DNA of 64,000 bases from CAWIKY01 sp963836905 (GTDB taxonomy: Bacteria; Pseudomonadota; Alphaproteobacteria; Caulobacterales; Hyphomonadaceae): positions 682,001 to 746,000 of the forward strand of contig CAWIKY010000006.1 in the NCBI GenBank assembly GCA_963836905.1, written 5' to 3'. The position numbers and the translations under genes are program-made. Under the pieces are notes generated by a model. That model was not told the origin of the DNA and searched no databases. It saw only the letters and a list, made by a program, of their open reading frames with translations. Below, one piece after another: positions 9,114 to 18,498 of the stretch (positions are counted from its first letter, which is position 1; each line of letters opens with the position of its first letter).

Positions 9114-9908
9114 TCAGTCCGTCTCCGGCAAGACATCATCGAGCAGTTCGGGACCGGGAAGGCGCGGCATGTAAAGGTCGATGCTGGGGTTGAGGGCGGT
9201 CAGGATCTGCACGGTCCATGCGACCAGTATCGATAGGATCACCAGAAAAAGGACAAGCGGGGCCTTTCCATCGCGTCGCACATGTCGCGTCAGCCGCGCC
9301 ATGATCGAGACCACGCATACCCCCAGACACGCACCTGCCACCACATCCAACGGCCAGTGAGCGTTCAGATAGACACGCGAGATACCGACAAGCGCTATCA
9401 GGGCAAGAAGCGACGCCACGACCGATAACCGGGTCTTTCCCGCAAGCACGCGCGCGCTCAGCACGACAAGGATTCCGATGATCACGGTCGTATTGGTCAT
9501 GTGACCGCTTGGGAAACTGTAGGCTTCTGTTCCAGCATACAGATCGACAATCGGACGGGCACGGCTGACAAGCACCTTGATTGCCATGACGAGAAGCATC
9601 GTGGACATAAAGCCGGTAGCGCAGACGAGTGCGGCGCGCCACTCGCTAAGGAAAGCGAGCCCCAGGACAATTGCGACGGCAATGATCACCAGTGATCCGG
9701 CGTTCCCGACCAGCGTCAGGGCGACCATGATCGTGTCGAGAAACGGGATACGCCGGAGCTGCAGGAGTTCGCTGACAAACAGATCGAAGCCGGCGATTTG
9801 CGGAACCAGTAGAACGCCCGCCAGCAGCACAAGAAACGCGCTCCCTGTCAGCAGGGTTAGACCGGTATGCGCAGAGACAGCGGGCTCATTGCCTTTGTGT
9901 TCGATCAT
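9114..9908 (-). CDS. PAP2-family membrane phosphatase
   Basis: A 264-residue integral membrane lipid phosphatase-like protein. The tripartite PAP2 signature is present: KVLVSRARP, the PSGH motif in SFPSGHMTNT, and SRVYLNAHWPLDVVAG with the catalytic His and Asp. Hydrophobic segments flank these, so the active site faces the periplasm. Relatives act on undecaprenyl pyrophosphate, phosphatidylglycerol phosphate or lipid A. It is 45 bases downstream of an MsbA-like exporter on the same strand, which favours an envelope lipid substrate, but the specific one is unknown. Confidence 0.88.
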   Translation of the reverse strand: MIEHKGNEPAVSAHTGLTLLTGSAFLVLLAGVLLVPQIAGFDLFVSELLQLRRIPFLDTIMVALTLVGNAGSLVIIAVAIVLGLAFLSEWRAALVCATGFMSTMLLVMAIKVLVSRARPIVDLYAGTEAYSFPSGHMTNTTVIIGILVVLSARVLAGKTRLSVVASLLALIALVGISRVYLNAHWPLDVVAGACLGVCVVSIMARLTRHVRRDGKAPLVLFLVILSILVAWTVQILTALNPSIDLYMPRLPGPELLDDVLPETD

Positions 9909-9953
9909 CCTGTTTCTCTCCTCATCCGGTTTGCGCCCGTTCCTTCGGCCGTC

Positions 9954-11753
9954 TTACCTGAGTTGCAGGTCAGCCAGACGGCGATAGAGGCCGGTCCCGG
10001 ACTGCATCAATTCATCATGCGTACCGGATTCCACGATCTGTCCCTCCTCCATGACGAGGATACGGTCTGCCGCGCGAACCGTCGATAACCTATGGGCGAT
10101 CACCAGAACCGTTCGCCCCTTCGCATGTTCGCTGAGGGCCTCCTGCACCTTTGCCTCGCTTTCGGCGTCGAGCGCGGAGGTCGCCTCGTCGAGCAACAGG
10201 ACGGGCGCACCACGCAGGATGGCACGGGCGAATGCGATGCGCTGGCGCTGGCCGCCCGAAAAGTTGCGACCGGCCTCGCCAGCAGGAGACTGATACCCGA
10301 GCGGGAGCGCTTCGATGAAGTCATGCGCATTGGCCGTCTGTGCGGCGGCGGTGATCTCATCTTGCGATGCGCCCGGTTTGCCAAGCGCGATATTGGCCGC
10401 GATCGTGTCGTCGAACAGGGCCGCGTCCTGCGAGACAAGCGCGAGCGCCGCGCGAACCTCGGCAATCGGTACGGCGGAAATATCGTGGCCATCGAGGCTG
10501 ATGCGTCCAACCGTTGGCTGATAGAGACCGAGAAGCAGATTGAACAGGGTGGACTTGCCCGCCCCGCTTGGTCCGACTATGGCAACATTCTGGCCCGCCT
10601 TGACCTCGAATTCGGCATGCTTCAACGCCGGGCTGCCGTCTGGATAGTCGAAGCTGACTGCCTCGAACCGGATGTTGCCCAAGATGCTTTCAAGGCGCTG
10701 CGGTCTTGCGGCCGCGGTCTCTTCAGCCGGTTCATCAAGTATGTCAAACACCCGGTCTGCAGCAGCGCCGCCTTCCTGCGCAACCGCGTTCAGCGTGCCG
10801 AGTGCGCGCACTTCGGGGGCCGCGACAGCCACCGCACCGATGATCCCCACAAAGTTGCCGAGCGAGGTGTCGCCGCTTGCAATGCGCCAGGCCGTCAGTG
10901 CCAGTATGCCGACCAGCGCCAGACCCCCCGTCACCTCGAGTATCGGATCGACGGCGGCCTTGTCGCGCAGAACGGACAGAAACAAACGCGCCCGTTCGAC
11001 AAACCCGGCGCGGGCGCGGGTCTTTTGATAGCTCTCAAGACCGTAAGCCTTGACGATGCGCGCCGACTGGAAACTTTCCGAGAGGAGGGATGAGACTTCG
11101 CCAACCTGTTGCTGGGCCTGTTTGGCCCGCTTGCGCACGCGGTTACCGAGCGACACCACCGGCAGGATCGCGACCGGGTAGACTAGCAGCAGGACAAGCG
11201 TCAGCTTCCAGTCCATTATGAACATGGTGATGACCACGCCGATTATGGTGAGGACACCCTTGGTGAGGTTATTGGCAAGACGCAGACCGGCTTCGCGGAT
11301 GGCGGTGACGTCATTGATGAACCGGGACACAAAGCCGCCCGATGCCGCGCCCGCCATGCGCGCAAACCGGCCATCTGTCAGCGCATCAAACTGCGCAGTC
11401 TGTACGTCGGTGATGGCGCGCTGCACACCGGTATTGTTCGCCAGCGTCATCAGATAGAGCGAAACGGCGCGAAGGGTTGCGGCCCCGGCAACAATGGCGA
11501 TCAGAACCCACAGCCCGGCAGGCACGGTTTGCGAGGCTCCGCCTGCCAAGTCTTCCAGACCCTCCACGATCAGTTTGAGGAGGTAACCATACGAGGCGGC
11601 AGCCAGAGAGGTGAGGGCCGCAAAGCCGGTGCCAACCGCAAACCAGCCCCAGTGCGCGGAGAAATAGCGCCGGATCAGCGCCGTCAGATTACGCGTTCGT
11701 GCGTTTCTGGCGCTGGGCGGCGTCGCCTCTGTATCAGACGCTATGATGGGCAC
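9954..11753 (-). CDS. MsbA-like ABC transporter (fused membrane and ATPase domains)
   Basis: Half-transporter of about 599 residues from a GTG start at 11753. The N-terminal exporter membrane domain has about six helices, followed by a nucleotide-binding domain with Walker A GPSGAGKST, the ABC signature NFSGGQRQR, Walker B VLLLDEATSALD and the switch IAHRLST. Length and order fit the MsbA/ABCB lipid exporter type. A longer reading to 11882 runs through the DUF4170 gene and is rejected; the chosen start overlaps the DUF4170 stop by 20 bases. Position in the pmbA-cysQ-DUF4170 run, near lipid A genes in many alphaproteobacteria, suggests lipid or LPS export, an inference. Confidence 0.88.
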   Translation of the reverse strand: MPIIASDTEATPPSARNARTRNLTALIRRYFSAHWGWFAVGTGFAALTSLAAASYGYLLKLIVEGLEDLAGGASQTVPAGLWVLIAIVAGAATLRAVSLYLMTLANNTGVQRAITDVQTAQFDALTDGRFARMAGAASGGFVSRFINDVTAIREAGLRLANNLTKGVLTIIGVVITMFIMDWKLTLVLLLVYPVAILPVVSLGNRVRKRAKQAQQQVGEVSSLLSESFQSARIVKAYGLESYQKTRARAGFVERARLFLSVLRDKAAVDPILEVTGGLALVGILALTAWRIASGDTSLGNFVGIIGAVAVAAPEVRALGTLNAVAQEGGAAADRVFDILDEPAEETAAARPQRLESILGNIRFEAVSFDYPDGSPALKHAEFEVKAGQNVAIVGPSGAGKSTLFNLLLGLYQPTVGRISLDGHDISAVPIAEVRAALALVSQDAALFDDTIAANIALGKPGASQDEITAAAQTANAHDFIEALPLGYQSPAGEAGRNFSGGQRQRIAFARAILRGAPVLLLDEATSALDAESEAKVQEALSEHAKGRTVLVIAHRLSTVRAADRILVMEEGQIVESGTHDELMQSGTGLYRRLADLQLR

Positions 11754-11988
11754 CTGTTTCCGGATCGAGCAGCTTGTGGGCGTGCAGGATGAAGAAACGC
11801 ATTTCCGCATTGTCGACCGTGCGCTGGGCCGCGCCGCGCCAGGCATCATAGGCTTCGGTATAGTTTGGGTAAGCCCCCACAAACTCGATCTGCTTGAGGT
11901 CTTCGAACTCGACGCCGGTGACGTTGCGCAGTTCGCCGCCGATGACGATGTGCAGCAATTGCCGCTTGGCGGTTGGTGCGTCGCTCAT
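11734..11988 (-). CDS. DUF4170 small protein
   Basis: An 84-residue soluble protein recognised as DUF4170 from the overall pattern VIGGELRNV, FVGAYPNYTEAYDAWRGAAQ and RTVDNAEMRFFILHAHKL. This small alphaproteobacterial family has no established function. It lies between the CysQ-like gene and the ABC exporter on the minus strand, and its stop overlaps the exporter's start, implying one transcript. No signal peptide or membrane segment is visible. Confidence 0.85.
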   Translation of the reverse strand: MSDAPTAKRQLLHIVIGGELRNVTGVEFEDLKQIEFVGAYPNYTEAYDAWRGAAQRTVDNAEMRFFILHAHKLLDPETGAHHSV

Positions 11989-12019
11989 GTTTTCAACTCT
12001 TTCCTGTGTCGCTAAGAGG

Positions 12020-12844
12020 CTACAGTGATTCCTGCGGGTCCGGCAGAGGCACCGCCTTTGTCCGCTCTATTAGCAAACGGTGCACGTCGGGACCAGCCGC
12101 AACAAGGCTCTTCTGATACGGCACCCTGCGGTTTAACTCGAAGGCCTCGCCCGCATGATCGGTTGCCTGGCCGCCGGCTTCGGTAACGATCAACGCCGCT
12201 GCGGCAACGTCCCAGTCCCCCTTGCGCCACAGCACGGCCACCGCGTCCCAACGGCCATCGGCGACCATAACCATGCGGTAGGCAGTGGCGTTCGGTTTGT
12301 GCCGGGGGAGAACCATTTTCGGCCACGGGGTCTGCCAATCGGGGTGATCGATCATCCGCTGTTCGCCAATCAGCCTGCACCCGTCCAGACACTCGCATCG
12401 GCTGGTGGAGATGGCGATGCCGTTACGCGTGGCACCGCCCCCTTTGCGGGCCGCATAGAGTTCATCGAAGACAGGGGCGTGGACGACGCCCACAATGGGC
12501 ATACCGTCCTGGACCACGGCGATCGCGATGCAGAAATACGGATCGCCGTTCATGAAAGCGCGTGTCCCGTCTATCGGGTCGACGACAAAGGTGCGCCGGG
12601 TGACGGGCCTCTCATCATGGCTTTTTGCCTCTTCCGAAAGCCAGCCATAATCGGGGCGGGCGGCGAGAAGACGTTCTTTCAACAGCTTGTCTACCGCGAT
12701 ATCTGCTTCTGTGACTGGGTCGCCGGGTGCCTTTTCCCAGGTTTTCATCTTGTCCCGGAAATAGCGCAGAGCCAGTTGGCCTGCGTCCCGCGCCGCACGG
12801 CTGACCAGATCGAGATCGGCCTGAAGTACGTCAGCTTCCGGCAA
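12020..12844 (-). CDS. Inositol monophosphatase family, CysQ-like 3'(2'),5'-bisphosphate nucleotidase
   Basis: A 274-residue Mg-dependent phosphatase of the FIG superfamily. Metal-site motifs are visible: GDPVTEADIAVD, WLSEEAK with the conserved Glu, VDPIDGTRAF and the C-terminal WDVAAAALIVTEAGG. In alphaproteobacteria this neighbour of pmbA is usually annotated as CysQ, which removes 3'-phosphoadenosine 5'-phosphate, but inositol monophosphatase activity cannot be excluded. Its start overlaps the end of pmbA by 14 bases, supporting translational coupling. This organism's cysH looks like an APS reductase, which would not generate PAP, so the role may be other than sulfate assimilation. Confidence 0.85.
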   Translation of the reverse strand: MPEADVLQADLDLVSRAARDAGQLALRYFRDKMKTWEKAPGDPVTEADIAVDKLLKERLLAARPDYGWLSEEAKSHDERPVTRRTFVVDPIDGTRAFMNGDPYFCIAIAVVQDGMPIVGVVHAPVFDELYAARKGGGATRNGIAISTSRCECLDGCRLIGEQRMIDHPDWQTPWPKMVLPRHKPNATAYRMVMVADGRWDAVAVLWRKGDWDVAAAALIVTEAGGQATDHAGEAFELNRRVPYQKSLVAAGPDVHRLLIERTKAVPLPDPQESL

Positions 12845-14171
12845 GGCTCATTCCGTCAATCAGGAGGGACGGGGCATTCTTCGCGCCGCGAAACTCAAGA
12901 TCGTTTGCCGGAACGAGCCGTGCGAACATCGCCACCAGATTGTCAGCAACGGTCACCTCAGACACCGGAAATTGTGGTTCACCCTTTTCATACCAGACAC
13001 CTGCCACCCCAACCGAATAATCGCCCGTGTTCGGGTTGATCGACGGGCCGAACATTTCGGTGATTCGCAAGCCCTCGGGAACGCTCGCCATCAGGTCTTC
13101 GGGGCTTTGCGTGCCCGGCTCCATGTGGAGGTTGGAGGTTGAAATGCCGGGCGGGTCGCCAAAGCCGGAACTGGCAAACCCGTTCGGCGTCAGCCCGAGC
13201 TGGCGCGCTGCCGGGCCATTCAGAAGCCAGGTTGTCAGCTTGCCGTCTTCGATCAAAGCGGTGCGCGAAACCGGCCTGCCTTCGCCATCATGCGCGCGGC
13301 TGGCCATGCCAAGAGGTCGTAGCGGATCGTCTATGATGTTGATCCCGTCCGCGAACACCTGACTGTGCAGCTTGTCTTTCAGGAAAGACGTTCCGCGCGC
13401 AATTGCCGTACCGGATATTGCGCCCGTGAACGCTGAAAGCAGGGAGGCCGAAACGCGCCGGTCGAACATCACAGCGCTCTTGCGGCTTGAAATCTTGCGC
13501 GCACCCAGCCGCGCGACGGCGCGCGTGCCTGCCAGATGCCCGATTTCGGCCGGCAAGGGACGTGAACCCTTGCGACGCGTGGTCCAGCTTTCAAAGTCGC
13601 GTTCCATCGCGTCACCGCGGGCGGCAACCGCCGAGAGGCCAAGCCCGGAATAGCTGTCGAGCCGGTCTGCGGTGAAACCGTTGCTTGCCGCCACCCAGCC
13701 TTTTGAAATGCCCCAGAAGATACCGGCAGACGGTACGTCGCGAACGCCCTCGATTGCTCGGGCGGCGGCTTCGGCCTCCAGCGCCTCGGCTTCCATCACG
13801 GCCTCGGTGTCCGGATCATCGCCGACCAGATCGATGTGCGGCAAGTCGCGCGCCAGTTCGTCGGCTCCGCTCAGGCCGCACCATTCATCTTCCGGTGCGA
13901 CCCTGGCCATGGCGACGCAGCGTTCCACCAACAGATCAAGAGCATCAGTGGACAACTCAGAACCCGACACATGTGCCTGACGCCGCCCATAGAAACACCG
14001 GAGCGATACGCCCGATGATTCCTGGCGTTCAACGCTTTCCAGCTTGCCTTCCCGCACCGAGACACTCAGTCCTTCGCTCATGCCAAGGCTGGCATCGGCG
14101 TCGCTGGCCCCTTCCTTCAGACTGGCGGAAATCAGGTGCTGGAGGGCGTTTTCAGGGGAGAGTAAAGTCAT
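12831..14171 (-). CDS. pmbA: PmbA/TldE-type subunit of the TldD/TldE metalloprotease family
   Basis: A 446-residue member of the TldD/PmbA family, whose heterodimer degrades unfolded peptides and processes microcin-like precursors. The protein has the family's N-terminal region (LSVSVREGKLESVERQ), the central VMFDRRVSASLLSAF segment, and the C-terminal GVAGVWYEKGEPQFPV and NDLEFRGAKNAPSLLIDG elements. I see no HExxxH zinc motif, which points to the PmbA/TldE subunit rather than TldD. It heads the minus-strand run to the PAP2 gene and is divergent from glpK across 125 bases. Confidence 0.9.
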   Translation of the reverse strand: MTLLSPENALQHLISASLKEGASDADASLGMSEGLSVSVREGKLESVERQESSGVSLRCFYGRRQAHVSGSELSTDALDLLVERCVAMARVAPEDEWCGLSGADELARDLPHIDLVGDDPDTEAVMEAEALEAEAAARAIEGVRDVPSAGIFWGISKGWVAASNGFTADRLDSYSGLGLSAVAARGDAMERDFESWTTRRKGSRPLPAEIGHLAGTRAVARLGARKISSRKSAVMFDRRVSASLLSAFTGAISGTAIARGTSFLKDKLHSQVFADGINIIDDPLRPLGMASRAHDGEGRPVSRTALIEDGKLTTWLLNGPAARQLGLTPNGFASSGFGDPPGISTSNLHMEPGTQSPEDLMASVPEGLRITEMFGPSINPNTGDYSVGVAGVWYEKGEPQFPVSEVTVADNLVAMFARLVPANDLEFRGAKNAPSLLIDGMSLAGS

Positions 14172-14296
14172 CGGACGGGAATGGACTGCAGCGCACCGAA
14201 AAGCAATTGCGACAGGTAGAATTACAGCCGCTGTCAGCGTCGATACTGTTTTATCCGGTCCTTCCAGCCCGCTGCAAAAGGCTTTAGGGTCGCGAT

Positions 14297-15774
14297 ATGA
14301 GCAACCACATCCTTGTCATCGATGAAGGCACGACCTCCACACGCGCCATCGCCTTCGACCGCGACCTGGTGGCGGCGGCGTCGTCTTCGCGGGAGGTCGA
14401 GCTCACCTTCCCGGCGGACGGTCATGGCGAACAGGATGGCGAAGCGATCTTCGCCGAGACCATGACAGTCTGCCGCGAGGTGATCGCACGAGTGGGTGGG
14501 GTGGAGCAGTTCAGCGCCATCGCCATCGCCAACCAGCGCGAAACGACGCTGTTGTGGGACCGGGCAAGCGGCAAGCCAATGGGACCTGCGATCATCTGGC
14601 AGGACAGACGAACCGCCGACGCCTGCGAGGCTCTTCGCGCTGCTGGCCATGAAGCCCGTGTACAGGACCTGACCGGCCTTCTGCTGGACCCGTATTTTTC
14701 AGCCAGCAAGCTTGGCTGGATGCTCGACCATGTGGACGGCGCACGAGACGCAGCCCTGTCCGGAGCGGCCTGTTTCGGTACGGTGGATAGCTGGCTTCTC
14801 TTCCGGTTGACCGGCGGTCGCCTGCACAAGACCGACATCACCAATGCATCGCGTACGCTCCTCCTGAATCTGGAAACAGGCGGGTGGGATGAGGAGATGT
14901 GCGCCCTGTTCGACATTCCCGTGGCGTGTCTGCCGGACATTCATGCCAGCGCCTTCTGCTTCGGCGAGACGCAAGCCGACCTCTTCGGCAAGGCCCTGCC
15001 GGTGCTTGCCATGATCGGCGATCAGCAGGCGGCTCTGGTCGGTCAGGGCTGTCTGACGGAGGGTGAAGCGAAGATCACCTATGGAACAGGGGCATTTCTG
15101 GTCGCGAATGCCGGAGCGGAACGGCCCCATTCGCGCGAACGCCTGCTCGCCACGTCCGGCTATGCCACGACGGACAGACACGCGTTTGCGCTTGAAGGCT
15201 CGATCTTCAATGCGGGAACGGTGGTCAAATGGCTGCGCGACGAGCTCGGCCTGTTTGCCGACGCGTCGGAAACCTCGAGACTGGCCGAGGAACTGCCCGA
15301 CACCGGGGGCGTCTATTTCGTGCCCGCCTTTACCGGGCTTGGTGCGCCGCACTGGGCTCCGCAAGCGAGGGGATCGCTGACCGGGCTTTCGCGGGGCACG
15401 CGCGCTGCGCATATCGTCCGGGCCGGGCTGGAGGCGACGGCCTATCAGACGCTCGACTTACTGAACGCCTTCGAGCGCGACGGTGTGGCGGTCAAGGTTT
15501 TGCGGGTCGACGGCGGCATGGCGGCAAATGACTGGCTGATGCAGTTTCTGGCCGATATCTGCGACCGCGCCGGTGGAGCGACCCGCTGAGGCGGAGATGA
15601 CGGCGCTCGGGGCGGCGGTGCTGGCGGCCGTTCGAACTCGGCTGGATGGAGTTGTCCGACTGGCCTGCGCGCCGCCGGGTCGAGCGTACCTTCACGCCGT
15701 CCATGCAGGCAGAAGAACGCCACAGGCTTGTTGCGGGTTGGGAGCGGGCACTAGCGCCGCTGGTGGCCCGATAA
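14297..15774 (+). CDS. glpK: Glycerol kinase GlpK (two frameshifts near the 3' end as given)
   Basis: FGGY-family kinase converting glycerol to glycerol 3-phosphate. From ATG 14297 the frame shows IDEGTTSTRAIAFD, IANQRETTLLWDR, IIWQDRRT, GDQQAALVGQGC, TYGTGAFL and VDGGMAANDWLMQF. Near 15570 the frame moves by +1 (PVERPAEAEMTALGAAVLA), and again near 15627 (FELGWMELSDWPARRRVERTF), ending at TAA 15772-15774. The combined product of about 490 residues is normal length. The stop overlaps the next gene's ATG. No glpF, glpD or glpR is in view, so it is not part of a full glycerol operon here. Confidence 0.9.
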
Positions 15775-16948
15775 TGTCCGACATCGATCAGAACGAGATA
15801 CAGAGCCAGGCTGCCAGAGCGCGCAACTGGCTGTTCGAGCAGTGCTTCCCGCTCTGGGCAACAAACGGTGTGCATCCCGCGGGCGGGTTTCACGAAACGC
15901 TGGATTTCGAGGGACAGCCGCACGGCTCGGGTGAAACGCGTGTCCGCGTGCAGGCCCGCCAGACCTATGTCTTCTCGCAGGCTTTAAGGCTGGGTTGGGA
16001 ACCTGAGACGCGTCACGCAAGCTGGTCGCGATGGGGACCGCATTGCTGGAAGGTGCTGCCCTTCGCGATGACGGTCTTGCGGGCCGAAGGCTGACCAAGG
16101 AGCGGACGTCGCTGACGGATGATACCGCGGATCTCTACGACAACGCCTTTGTTCTGTTTGCCTTGGCACATGCCGGCGAAGCGTTCTTGAAGACCATGCC
16201 CTGAAAGAGCGGACAGTCGCTTTCGCGAACACGCTCACTGACCGGATGAAGCGAAGCGAGCCGGGCAATGGCTGGTATGAAATGCTGCCGCGACCCGGGC
16301 CTGCGGGTCCAGAACCCGCACATGCATCTGGTCGAGGCGTTTCTCGCGCTGGACGGAGACGCTGGCGGCGATGCTGCACATCAGGCGCTCGATATCGCCG
16401 CGTTCGTCGTGGAACGATTTGTGGACGAGCACGCGGCTGTCTCTCCGAGACAGTCGGCATGGATGGCAAGCCGGACAAGCAGGACCGTCATGAAGCCGGA
16501 CATCACTATGAGTGGGTCTGGCTGCTGGGCGCCTGTCTCTCGAAACTGGCATTCGGTGAAGAGACCCAGCGAATTCGTCGTCTGGAAACAGCGCAGACGC
16601 AGGCTCTACGAACAGGCCCTGACATTGACCGAGCGCGATGGCCGGATTGCCCTTGCCCACACGCCGGACGGTGAAGTGTTTTCAAATGTGCAGCGCTGCT
16701 GGTCGCAAACCGAAGCGCTGAAAGCGCATGTCGCCATGGCGCGGCGGGGCGACAGGATGGCCGGTACGCGGATTTCCGGGGTCATGGAACGCCTGTTTCG
16801 TGATCATCTGACGGGGGCTTTGCCCGGCGGCTGGGTTGATCAGAGAAACCTCGACGGCCAGATGCGCAGCCAGTCTATTCCGGCGAGCACGGGCTATCAC
16901 ATCGTGCTGGCGTTCGCTGAACTGATCGCATTTTCAAAGGGTCAGTAG
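15774..16948 (+). CDS. AGE-family sugar epimerase/isomerase (at least five frameshifts as given)
   Basis: N-acylglucosamine 2-epimerase superfamily enzyme, an (alpha/alpha)6 barrel acting on mannose, mannose 6-phosphate or N-acetylglucosamine. Recognisable pieces in successive frames are HPAGGFHETLDFEG and RVRVQARQTYVFSQALRLGW (15774-16015), KLVAMGTALLEGA to DNAFVLFALAHAG (to about 16180), EDHALKERTVAFANTL (to 16290), DPGLRVQNPHMHLVEAFLALDG (to 16440), GKPDKQDRHEAGHHYEWVWLLG (to about 16600), and the C-terminus to TAG 16946. HPMHxxEA-like and HHYEW elements are family hallmarks. Breaks near 16018, 16185, 16290, 16440 and 16600 are too many and too well-preserved between for decay, so I suspect poor sequence. 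Substrate unknown. Confidence 0.78.
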
Positions 16949-16956
16949 AGCCGGAC

Positions 16957-17526
16957 CTACAGGGCCGAGCGGGCATCCTGCAGCGCGTTGTCGAAGCTGG
17001 CCTTGCCGCCGTCCGCATTCGCCATGTCGGCGAGAAGACGTTCGGCGCTGCGCGTTGCCGCATCGGCAGCAGCGATACGCACGGCAGCCTTGGCGTCGGC
17101 CTCGGCGCGGGCGATCCGGTCTTCGGCCTGCTGTTCGCGGCGGGCAATGCGCTCTTCCAGTTCCTTGCGAGACTGGGCAATCATCGCTGGTCGCGTCCTT
17201 CTTGGCCTGCGCAACGATTTCGGAGGCCTGGGCCGTTGCCTGTTCACGCTCTTTTTCCGCGGCTTCAAGCTTGGCCAGCGCTTCCTGACGCAGCTCTTTC
17301 GCTTCTGTTAGCTCGCGTTCGATCTGCACGCCGCGCTTGTCGAGCAGTGCCGAGACTGCGTCTTGAACGCACCCAGCCGCCAGACCAGCAGCAGAAACGC
17401 GATCAGGAAGAAGAATGCCCAATTGGTGTTGTTCAGAAAGAACGGTGTGCCGGCCTCAGCCGCATGCGCGGGCAGGGCGGCAAGACTGGCTGCGCCGGTC
17501 GCGAGATAACCTGATCGAAACATCAT
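16957..17526 (-). CDS. atpF: ATP synthase F0 subunit b (two frameshifts as given)
   Basis: Peripheral stalk subunit that holds the F1 head against the membrane sector. The N-terminus (start ATG 17526, overlapping the b' stop) has a short Ala-rich leader, then the single membrane helix around NTNWAFFFLIAFLLLVWRLG. Near 17357 the frame shifts to SALLDKRGVQIERELTEAKE, and near 17185 to MIAQSRKELEERIARREQQA, running as a charged amphipathic helix to the stop at 16957. GG collapse would explain the first break. It ends 8 bases from the convergent AGE gene. F1 genes are not in the window, as usual for alphaproteobacteria where F0 and F1 are separate operons. Confidence 0.88.
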
Positions 17527-18069
17527 GCGGCTCCTCCACGGGACAGGGACGCAACAGTCGAACGGATCTTTGTCCGGCGACGCCGTGACATTGAATCGTT
17601 CGAGAATTGCGGCGGTGGTATCGGTGGCGATCTCGTCGACGCGTGACATCGCAGCCTTCCGCATCTCACCGATGCGACCTTCGGCTTGCACGAGCTTCGC
17701 ATCGAGTTCAGCTTCGACCCGGGCGCTTTCGGCAGAGATTTCCTTGTCTGCTTCAGCGCGCGCGGCGTCAGCGGTTGCCCGTGCTGAATTGCGCGCTTCG
17801 GCCAGACGCAATTGCGTCATCTCTGCGGCTTCACGTGCTTGATCATCCAGTTTTGCGGCAGCATCTATATCGTCTGCCAGACGTCCGCGACGTCGTTCGA
17901 CAATATCACCCAGACGCGGAATGATCAGCTTCGAGACCGCCAGATACAACAGTGCGAACGACACGATCAGCCAGAAGAGCTGCGAGCTGTAGGTTGATGC
18001 ATCGAAGGGTGGAAACCGCTCAGCCATGCTGGTGGCGGAAGCAGCGGTCTCGTTGACGGGTTCGGCCAT
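17523..18069 (-). CDS. atpG: ATP synthase F0 subunit b' (one frameshift as given)
   Basis: Second, divergent stalk subunit typical of phototrophs and alphaproteobacteria. The N-terminus is followed by one membrane helix (SSQLFWLIVSFALLYLAV) and PRLGDIVERRRGRLADDID, then a long Ala/Glu/Arg-rich helix ending AAILERFNV. At 17569-17571 an AAA run in the coding strand is probably one base too long; removing one A gives PDKIRSTVASLSRGGAA and a TGA that overlaps the subunit b ATG. Without this fix the frame fuses b' to the start of b. It lies 74 bases downstream of atpE. Confidence 0.9.
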
Positions 18070-18143
18070 GGCTATCGTCCAGATCGTTCAGACGGGCTGC
18101 GCCAGGCAGCCCTGTCTTTTACCGGGGATTTGCGTATCTGGAA

Positions 18144-18377
18144 TCAGACCGCAAACATCAGAAGCAGTGCGATCAGGAAGCCGAAAATGCCGAGTGCTTC
18201 GACCAGGGCGAAGCCGAGGAAGAGGTTGCCCTGCTGCTGTGGAGCAGCCGAAGGGTTACGCATGGCAGCGTCGAGATAGGTCGCAAAGATGTTACCCACG
18301 CCGAGTGCTGCGCCGAGCATGGCCAGCGTTGCAAGGCCTGCGCCGAGATACTTAAGGCCGTCGCCAATAGCTTCCAT
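18144..18377 (-). CDS. atpE: ATP synthase F0 subunit c
   Basis: Proteolipid that forms the rotating c-ring. The 77-residue hairpin has two membrane helices: the first with the GAGLATLAMLGAALGVGNIF glycine pattern, a polar loop NPSAAPQQQG, and the second with the proton-carrying Glu in ALVEALGIFGF. The carboxylate in the second helix and absence of the sodium-ligand set suggest proton coupling. A start-proximal Shine-Dalgarno is weak, and a strong stem-loop lies upstream between atpB and atpE. Confidence 0.97.
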   Translation of the reverse strand: MEAIGDGLKYLGAGLATLAMLGAALGVGNIFATYLDAAMRNPSAAPQQQGNLFLGFALVEALGIFGFLIALLLMFAV

Positions 18378-18428
18378 GATATTTCTCCGTGAATGGAAAC
18401 GTTAAACTTGAAACTCTTGCCGGAACCG

Positions 18429-18480
18429 GAACCGCAAGGGTGCCGGCCCGGAATGCTGACCTGACTGACCCTTGCGGTTC
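18429..18480. repeat. 13-bp perfect inverted repeat between atpB and atpE
   Basis: GAACCGCAAGGGT at 18429-18441 pairs perfectly with ACCCTTGCGGTTC at 18468-18480 across a 26-base loop. It lies entirely in the 121-base gap between the atpB stop and atpE start and would fold in the minus-strand operon mRNA. It has no following U-run, so a processing or stabilising hairpin is likelier than a terminator. Confidence 0.7.
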
Positions 18481-18498
18481 AGACAGGGAAAACTGTCC

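Noticed and set aside
11754..11882. N-terminal extension of the ABC transporter
   Set aside because: It is the antiparallel-frame reading of the DUF4170 gene and contains no membrane helix; GTG 11753 fits family length.
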